Source of the DNA: Noviherbaspirillum sp. Root189
GTDB lineage: Bacteria > Pseudomonadota > Gammaproteobacteria > Burkholderiales > Burkholderiaceae_D
Assembly (NCBI RefSeq): GCF_001428545.1
Contig: NZ_LMHZ01000067.1
Span: 1-64,000 of the forward strand
Length of the DNA: 64,000 bases
Reading direction: 5' to 3'
Shown piece after piece: positions 59,256-64,000 of the stretch. Position numbers and translations under genes: made by a program. The notes beneath the pieces are model-generated. The model made no database searches and was not told where the DNA came from. It worked only from the letters and a program-made list of their open reading frames with translations. Each line of letters starts with the position of its first letter. Position 1 is the first letter of the stretch.

Positions 59256-60743
59256 ATGCCTGATTCGCCGCATCATTTCGAAGAAGATCTTCTCGACGTC
59301 CTCATCGTCGGCGCCGGGCTGTCGGGCATTGGCGCTGCCCACCATTTGCAGCGGCGGTGCCGCAACAAACGTTATGCGATCCTGGAAGCGCGGGACGCGA
59401 TCGGCGGTACCTGGGACTTATTCCGTTACCCGGGGATTCGCTCCGATTCGGACATGTACACGCTGGGCTATGTCTTTAAACCATGGACCAATCCCAAGGC
59501 CATCGCCGATGGGCCGGCCATCCGCAGTTATATCCGTGAAACAGCGGAAGACGCCGGCATCACAAAGCACATCCGCTTTGGTCAGAAAGTTGTCGGGGCC
59601 GCCTGGTCGAGCGGGGAGGCTTGCTGGACAGTCGAAGTGGAACAGGTGGCGTCCGGCCAGCGCAGTACCGTGCAAGCCCGCTTCTTGTACATGTGCAGTG
59701 GTTACTACAGTTACGACGAGGCCTACCGTCCCGAATTTGAAGGTGAAGACAGCTTTCAGGGCACCGTTGTGCTGCCTCAATTCTGGCCGAAGGATCTGGA
59801 TTACCGTAGCAAGCGTATCGTTGTCATCGGCAGTGGTGCAACCGCGGTCACTATCGTGCCATCCATGGCGGAATCTGCCGCACATGTGACGATGCTCCAG
59901 CGTTCCCCCACGTATGTGGTCACCCGTCCGTCCGAGGACCGCATCGCGCACCGATTGGGGCGTCATTTACCCGCGCATCTCGCGTATGGCCTAACACGCT
60001 GGAAAAACGTCGCGGAAAGCATTTTTCTATACCGTCTGGCGCGGCGCTATCCGGAGCAGGCCAAACGACGTATCGTTGAGATGGCCGAAAAAGAACTGGG
60101 CGCCGGCTTCGATGTCGGCACACATTTCACACCTGGCTACAAGCCCTGGGATCAGCGCGTGTGCATGGTGCCGGACGGCGATATGTTCTGCGCGATACGT
60201 GAAGGTCGTGCCTCCGTGGTGACCGACACCATCGAACGCTTTACGCCCAATGGCATCTTGCTGAAGTCTGGGAAGGAATTGATGGCCGACATCGTGGTAA
60301 TGGCCACGGGGCTAAAGCTCAATGTACTGGGTGGAGTCGCTATCACCATTGATGGCCGTCCTTGTGTGGCCAGTGATGCGATTGCGTACAAGGGGATGAT
60401 GCTGTCGGACGTACCGAATATGGCGATGGCTTTCGGGTACACCAACGCCTCGTGGACGCTGAAAGCGGACCTGACGGCAGCGTATGTGTGCCGGCTGCTG
60501 AACTACATGGACAGACATCATATGCTTATTGCAGTGCCGCGCCGCGAGGCCGGTGTCGAGCCGCAACCATTCCTCAGTTTTACGTCGGGTTATGTGCAGC
60601 GCGCCAAGGATGTCTTGCCCAAACAAGGGTCACGCCGTCCGTGGCAGGTGTACCAGAACTACCTGCAGGATCTGATCACTATTCGTTTCGGGCGAGTCGA
60701 CGACGGCGTGATGCGGTTTGGCCAGAAAGGGGCGATGCCTTGA
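59256..60743 (+). CDS. Flavin-containing monooxygenase (Baeyer-Villiger type)
   Basis: 495 residues. FAD site VLIVGAGLSGIGAAHHL and NADPH site IVVIGSGATAVTIVPSM. The Baeyer-Villiger fingerprint F-x-G-x3-H-x3-W-P is present between them but reads FQGTVVLPQFWP: the His is Leu. Other features are GGTWDLFRYPGIRSDSDMYTLGY and PSEDRIAHRLGRHLP. Members of this group oxidise ketones or other lipophilic compounds. The frame begins at GTG 59250; ATG 59256 is preferred. The cluster also had a short-chain dehydrogenase, now lost, and has a hydrolase, as in cyclic ketone or terpenoid pathways. Confidence 0.92.
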   Translation: MPDSPHHFEEDLLDVLIVGAGLSGIGAAHHLQRRCRNKRYAILEARDAIGGTWDLFRYPGIRSDSDMYTLGYVFKPWTNPKAIADGPAIRSYIRETAEDAGITKHIRFGQKVVGAAWSSGEACWTVEVEQVASGQRSTVQARFLYMCSGYYSYDEAYRPEFEGEDSFQGTVVLPQFWPKDLDYRSKRIVVIGSGATAVTIVPSMAESAAHVTMLQRSPTYVVTRPSEDRIAHRLGRHLPAHLAYGLTRWKNVAESIFLYRLARRYPEQAKRRIVEMAEKELGAGFDVGTHFTPGYKPWDQRVCMVPDGDMFCAIREGRASVVTDTIERFTPNGILLKSGKELMADIVVMATGLKLNVLGGVAITIDGRPCVASDAIAYKGMMLSDVPNMAMAFGYTNASWTLKADLTAAYVCRLLNYMDRHHMLIAVPRREAGVEPQPFLSFTSGYVQRAKDVLPKQGSRRPWQVYQNYLQDLITIRFGRVDDGVMRFGQKGAMP

Positions 60744-60784
60744 AGTTAGCAGGGCGGGTTGCGATTGTTACAGGGGTTTTCTGA
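60740..60784 (+). pseudogene. N-terminal remnant of a short-chain dehydrogenase
   Basis: From TTG 60740, overlapping the monooxygenase stop as TTGA, the codons read KLAGRVAIVTG, the exact opening of a classical SDR up to the first Gly of the cofactor loop, then VF and a stop. The rest of the gene (over 200 codons) is missing; the hydrolase gene begins 17 nt later. It looks like the left edge of an internal deletion. Confidence 0.65.
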
Positions 60785-60800
60785 AGAAAGTGATAGGGCA

Positions 60801-61799
60801 ATGACAGGGTTCTTGATGGCAGTATTGGTGTTGCTGATGCTAATCGTAATGGTCCTGGCAGGTCTGGCCATTTTCACAGTGAGTACAACCCGAAAAATTG
60901 AAGCCGCCTTTCCGCCGGCAGGGCATTTTGTAGATGTTCCGGGTGCACGTTTGCATGTCAGCGAGACAGGTAACGGAAAAGGTCCGACACTGCTGCTGAT
61001 CCATGGCCTGGGCGGACAGATGGCAAATTTTACCTACGGGGTTGTCGAGCGCCTGTCGGCGCAGTATCGCGTGGTGACCGTGGACCGTCCAGGTTCCGGT
61101 TATTCGGTGCGGGATAGCGCAACGCGGGCCGACCTTTCCACGCAAGCTCGCGCGATCGCCGCCCTGATTGACAAGATGCAGATGGGCCCAACAGTCGTGG
61201 CAGGGCATTCTCTGGGCGGGGCGCTTGCCCTGACCTTGGCGCTGGAGCATCCGAAAAACGTAGCCGGCCTTGCATTGATTGCGCCGCTTACCCACATGCC
61301 AGAAGGGGGAGAGGTGCCGGCTGCTTTCAAAGGCTTGACGATCGCGTCGCCCCTGCTTCGTAAAATCGTTGCGTGGACGCTGGCCCTGCCGGTTTCAATT
61401 CGCGGTCGCGATCAGATTCTTGCGCAGGTATTTGGTCCCGATGCAGTCCCGCATGATTTTGCCACCCGTGGTGGCGGTCTGCTGGGGTTGCGGCCCAGTC
61501 ACTTCCTGGCTGCGTCGGCGGATCTGCAGGCGCTGCCAGCCGCCATGCCAAGCCTGATGTCCAGATACGCAGAACTGCGCGTACCGGTCGGTATTCTGTA
61601 TGGGCGGGAAGATCGTATCCTTGACTGGAAAATCAATGGCCAGGCAATGGTCGACAAACTCCCCGGCACGCGGCTCACCTTGGTGAGCGGCGGTCATATG
61701 CTGCCGGTCACGGACGCTGCACAGACAGCACGATTCATTCAGGACGTTGCGGAGAGGGTGTGGGCGTCGCAGAGTCCCGCCGAGCTTAGCGGTACCTGA
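60801..61799 (+). CDS. Membrane-anchored alpha/beta hydrolase
   Basis: 332 residues. N-terminal helix (FLMAVLVLLMLIVMVLAGLAIFTV), then an alpha/beta hydrolase: oxyanion LLIHGLGGQ, nucleophile in VVAGHSLGGALAL, Asp in LYGREDRILD and His in VSGGHMLPVT. Probably an esterase or lactonase acting on products of the monooxygenase in front of it (inference from the cluster). The frame is open to 60759; ATG 60801 starts at the membrane helix. Confidence 0.9.
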   Translation: MTGFLMAVLVLLMLIVMVLAGLAIFTVSTTRKIEAAFPPAGHFVDVPGARLHVSETGNGKGPTLLLIHGLGGQMANFTYGVVERLSAQYRVVTVDRPGSGYSVRDSATRADLSTQARAIAALIDKMQMGPTVVAGHSLGGALALTLALEHPKNVAGLALIAPLTHMPEGGEVPAAFKGLTIASPLLRKIVAWTLALPVSIRGRDQILAQVFGPDAVPHDFATRGGGLLGLRPSHFLAASADLQALPAAMPSLMSRYAELRVPVGILYGREDRILDWKINGQAMVDKLPGTRLTLVSGGHMLPVTDAAQTARFIQDVAERVWASQSPAELSGT

Positions 61800-61815
61800 T
61801 TCGCATTTCAATGCA

Positions 61816-61840
61816 GCGGCCGGGGAATATCACCGGCCGC
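61816..61840. terminator. GC-rich terminator hairpin
   Basis: GCGGCCGG (61816-61823) pairs with CCGGCCGC (61833-61840), followed rightward by ATCTTTC. It lies between convergent genes (hydrolase and yjdM-like), so it probably serves both. Confidence 0.65.
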
Positions 61841-61854
61841 ATCTTTCTGGACCG

Positions 61855-62196
61855 TCATACCTTTTTGACGAATTCCGATTTCAGGCTCATCGCGCCGAAG
61901 CCGTCGATCTTGCAATCGATATCGTGATCACTATCCACCAGCCGGATGTTTTTTACCTTGGTGCCCATCTTGACCACGCCGCCCGAGCCTTTCAGCTTCA
62001 AATCCTTGATGACAGTAACGGTATCGCCGTCCGCTAATACATTGCCGGCGGAATCACGATAAACCTTACTGCCTTCTTCAGCTGTTGCAACCGCCTGCGT
62101 TGACCATTCATGGGCGCATTCAGGGCAAATATAAAGGTTGCCATCTTCATAGGTAAATTCAGAGTGGCATTGCGGGCAGGCGGGTAATGCGCTCAT
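61855..62196 (-). CDS. YjdM/PhnA-type zinc-ribbon protein
   Basis: 113 residues. N-terminal zinc ribbon with two CxxC pairs ([12 protein letters not shown] and [10 protein letters not shown]). The C-terminal part is SH3-like ([65 protein letters not shown]). Named for alkylphosphonate uptake operons, but it is not a phosphonoacetate hydrolase and its role is unclear. Stand-alone here. Confidence 0.93.
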   Translation of the reverse strand: MSALPACPQCHSEFTYEDGNLYICPECAHEWSTQAVATAEEGSKVYRDSAGNVLADGDTVTVIKDLKLKGSGGVVKMGTKVKNIRLVDSDHDIDCKIDGFGAMSLKSEFVKKV

Positions 62197-62338
62197 GGTG
62201 TAATCCTGTTATGTGGGAATCGCAGTAAAAGGTCGCAAGTATACTCCGCCGTTAGTGACATGCCCATTTGAAGCGGCGAGAAGCCGGTCCTGGTATCTCC
62301 TGGTATCGCAGGGCAGTTCGGTAAGGAGCGTTCCATGC

Positions 62339-63571
62339 TTAAAAAGCGAACCTGTACTGATTCTTCCCCCGACCTTTCGCCTGGTTCAACGCCCGGTCCG
62401 CGATGTCAAGCAGTTCGCTGGAAGATGTTCCATTCCGCGGGTAAAAGCTAATCCCGATACTGGCCGATATGTTGACGGATTTGTCCTTGATTAAGTAAGG
62501 CTTGGACACGGCATCGACAAGCGTTGTCGCAATTTGCGCTGCCGTATTCACTTCGTTCAGTTCCGGAACGACGACAATGAATTCATCTCCGCCTATGCGG
62601 GCTACCGTATCACTCGTGCGAATTGTCGCCCGGAGTCGTTGTGCGACACTCCTGAGCAAATCATCCCCGGCTTCATGGCCGATGGTGTCGTTGACTTTCT
62701 TGAACCCGTCGAGGTCCATGAACATGACGGCAAAGGCTTGCCTTTTTCTGTTGGCCTCGTCAATGTGGGTATCAAGCTTGTCCTGCAAGAGCCTGCGGTT
62801 GGGAAGTCCCGTCAATACATCGTGATTCGCCAGGTGGCGGATTTCAGCTTCGGAGCTTGCCGCGTACTGAACAATTTTTCGCATGCGGAAGTATTGCCAT
62901 ATTGCGCCTGCAAAGAGACACACTGTGACGAGGCCGAGAAGTGCCCAGAATTTCCCGTACGCGCCGTCACGCGCCGAGAGCGCCTTATCCAGAACGGTAT
63001 TCTCCCTGGCTTCCATTTCATTCAGCACGTCCTTGATGCGATCGGTTTCCAGTTTGTCCTGCTCGACCGACATCAATAACTGTGCCGATTGCGTACTGCC
63101 GGCTTCACGCACATCGACAAGGAACTGGAGGGTTTGTAGCTTGGCTTCAATGAGCTTTTCGAGTTGCCCAGCTTTACTGCGTTGCAATGGATCGTTTGAC
63201 GCAAGTGCGTAGATCAAATCCGTCGTCCAGCGTACCTCCTTGACAGCTTCCTCATACGGCGTTGCGGCAACTTCGCTGCCGACAACATAACCGCGTTCAC
63301 TCTTCTCCGCATTGGTCAGATTGATTTGCAGCCGGTTTAGCGCCGAGATCACTTCATGGTTGCGGGCTTTTTGCATCGCGGTGCTTTTGAAGTCGGCAAT
63401 AATGCCGAATACGGACCAGCCAATAAGACCAGCGAGAAGTCCCGCCGCAAGCATTCCGGAAATCAGCGTCCTGTGTGCTATCTGATGCTGCTTGTTCATT
63501 CCATCAGCCTTGGTTCGACGCGCACTTTGCGAAGAAGTACCTGCATTTACATGACAAGGTTCCAGATTCAT
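62339..63571 (-). CDS. CHASE3-GGDEF diguanylate cyclase
   Basis: 410 residues. A membrane helix (about 38-58), a CHASE3 periplasmic sensor (about 60-205: NAEKSERGYVVGSEVAATPYEEA), a second helix (FWALLGLVTVCLFAGAIWQYF) and a GGDEF domain (about 240-408). The active site is ARIGGDEFIVVV, and the inhibitory RxxD lies five residues before it (RTSD), so it should make c-di-GMP with product inhibition. Helical EIRHLANHDVLTGLPNRRLLQD opens the domain. The start may instead be ATG 63499. The product could act on the YcgR-like protein at 38.9 kb. Confidence 0.93.
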   Translation of the reverse strand: MNLEPCHVNAGTSSQSARRTKADGMNKQHQIAHRTLISGMLAAGLLAGLIGWSVFGIIADFKSTAMQKARNHEVISALNRLQINLTNAEKSERGYVVGSEVAATPYEEAVKEVRWTTDLIYALASNDPLQRSKAGQLEKLIEAKLQTLQFLVDVREAGSTQSAQLLMSVEQDKLETDRIKDVLNEMEARENTVLDKALSARDGAYGKFWALLGLVTVCLFAGAIWQYFRMRKIVQYAASSEAEIRHLANHDVLTGLPNRRLLQDKLDTHIDEANRKRQAFAVMFMDLDGFKKVNDTIGHEAGDDLLRSVAQRLRATIRTSDTVARIGGDEFIVVVPELNEVNTAAQIATTLVDAVSKPYLIKDKSVNISASIGISFYPRNGTSSSELLDIADRALNQAKGRGKNQYRFAF

Positions 63572-63896
63572 CCTCTCACTCTCCTTTGGTGTTGACGTTT
63601 TCCCATCTTTACAAGACCTACGACACGGTGATGCAGGTGTGTTACCGGACAGACATTGTCAAGAGGAAAGAGTTTCGCTTTTCACACATTTTGTTACCAA
63701 TTAGGTATTGGTCGACCAAAGCAGGTGCATCTAAGGGAGAGAGTGCGTCTTCATCACAGTAATCATATGAATGGAACCGCATTGATCCACCTCGTGCCGG
63801 CCTGCAAATGCTGCCCTATGATTGCCAGTAGACGCCGGAAAACAAGACAGCGTAATCAGCGTCAATCCGTTCAGTCTCACTGGAGAAGGAATTCCT

Positions 63897-64000
63897 ATGT
63901 CAGCCCACACGTATAAGCTGGTCGACCTGGTCGGCTCGTCACCGAATAGCTCGGACGAGGCAATACAGAATGCGATTGCAAAGGCATCGCAGACCCTCAA
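63897..64000 (+). CDS. Dodecin, partial at the right edge
   Basis: The first 34 codons read [33 protein letters not shown], the dodecin family opening (flavin-binding dodecamer, about 70 residues, storing riboflavin-type flavins in the cytoplasm). GAAGGA stands before ATG 63897. The gene continues beyond the window; the flavin-stacking Trp is not yet reached. Confidence 0.9.
   Translation, partial: MSAHTYKLVDLVGSSPNSSDEAIQNAIAKASQTL

Noticed and set aside
1-64000. CRISPR array, prophage or integrative element
   Set aside because: No regularly spaced repeats, integrase, phage structural or conjugation genes were found; the only complete mobile element seen is the IS4-type insertion.

Overview
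The window looks like chromosomal DNA of a betaproteobacterium in the Burkholderiales, most likely Oxalobacteraceae (Herbaspirillum/Noviherbaspirillum-like). This rests on gene content and arrangement: a Bug-family tricarboxylate-binding protein, a PA2778/PA2779 pair, nirBD with an FNT channel and a PP2C/kinase fusion, a pmrAB-eptA-PAP2 operon and a TonB receptor-YfiR-hybrid kinase trio. No rRNA or marker gene fixes the genus. Starts are often GTG or TTG, and I moved several to codons preceded by a Shine-Dalgarno (SD) motif.

Layout. 0-4.7 kb: small stand-alone genes (two VOC proteins, a periplasmic alpha carbonic anhydrase, a PACE efflux protein, NIPSNAP, a DUF995-like secreted protein) with parts of a dispersed repeat. 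4.9-10.0 kb: outer-membrane TonB-dependent receptor, periplasmic YfiR-like protein and inner-membrane hybrid histidine kinase, which look like one trans-envelope signalling unit. 10.2-14.7 kb: two-component system, phosphoethanolamine transferase and PAP2 phosphatase, a lipid A modification operon with a PmrA-type box. 14.8-19.4 kb: LysR, RraA-family protein, permuted aconitase/LeuCD-type fusion and Bug binding protein, a probable organic-acid pathway. 19.7-26.5 kb: AMP nucleosidase, a sorbosone dehydrogenase-like protein, a CHRD lipoprotein, then a large PQQ-dehydrogenase-like secreted protein ending in a JDVT-CTERM-type signal beside its likely dedicated CPBP/MrtJ-type protease.

26.5-43 kb is a scarred accessory region. 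It holds repeat copies, a decayed alpha/beta hydrolase, a truncated Na+/H+ antiporter, a frameshifted cupin, an IS4-family element with clear inverted repeats, an isolated IS-end relic, and an odd tRNA-Tyr-like sequence. Working genes lie between them: DNA polymerase II, a cold-shock/DUF1294 fusion, a MerR-controlled flavodoxin operon with a textbook 19-bp-spacer promoter, a GAF protein and a YcgR-like PilZ protein.

43.6-64 kb: assimilatory nitrite reductase nirBD, FNT channel and PP2C/kinase fusion; chemotaxis receptor; FtsH paralogue; beta carbonic anhydrase; class II aldolase; HipA-like kinase with DUF3037; C39-like peptidase/PA2779 pair; a TetR-controlled flavin monooxygenase/hydrolase cluster that has lost a short-chain dehydrogenase; YjdM; a CHASE3-GGDEF diguanylate cyclase; and the start of a dodecin gene.

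The points most worth a second look are the JDVT-CTERM pair, the receptor-YfiR-kinase trio, the MITE-like repeat family built on TAATACCAATCCCAA termini, the tRNA-like sequence at 36.3 kb, and the monooxygenase whose fingerprint histidine is a leucine.
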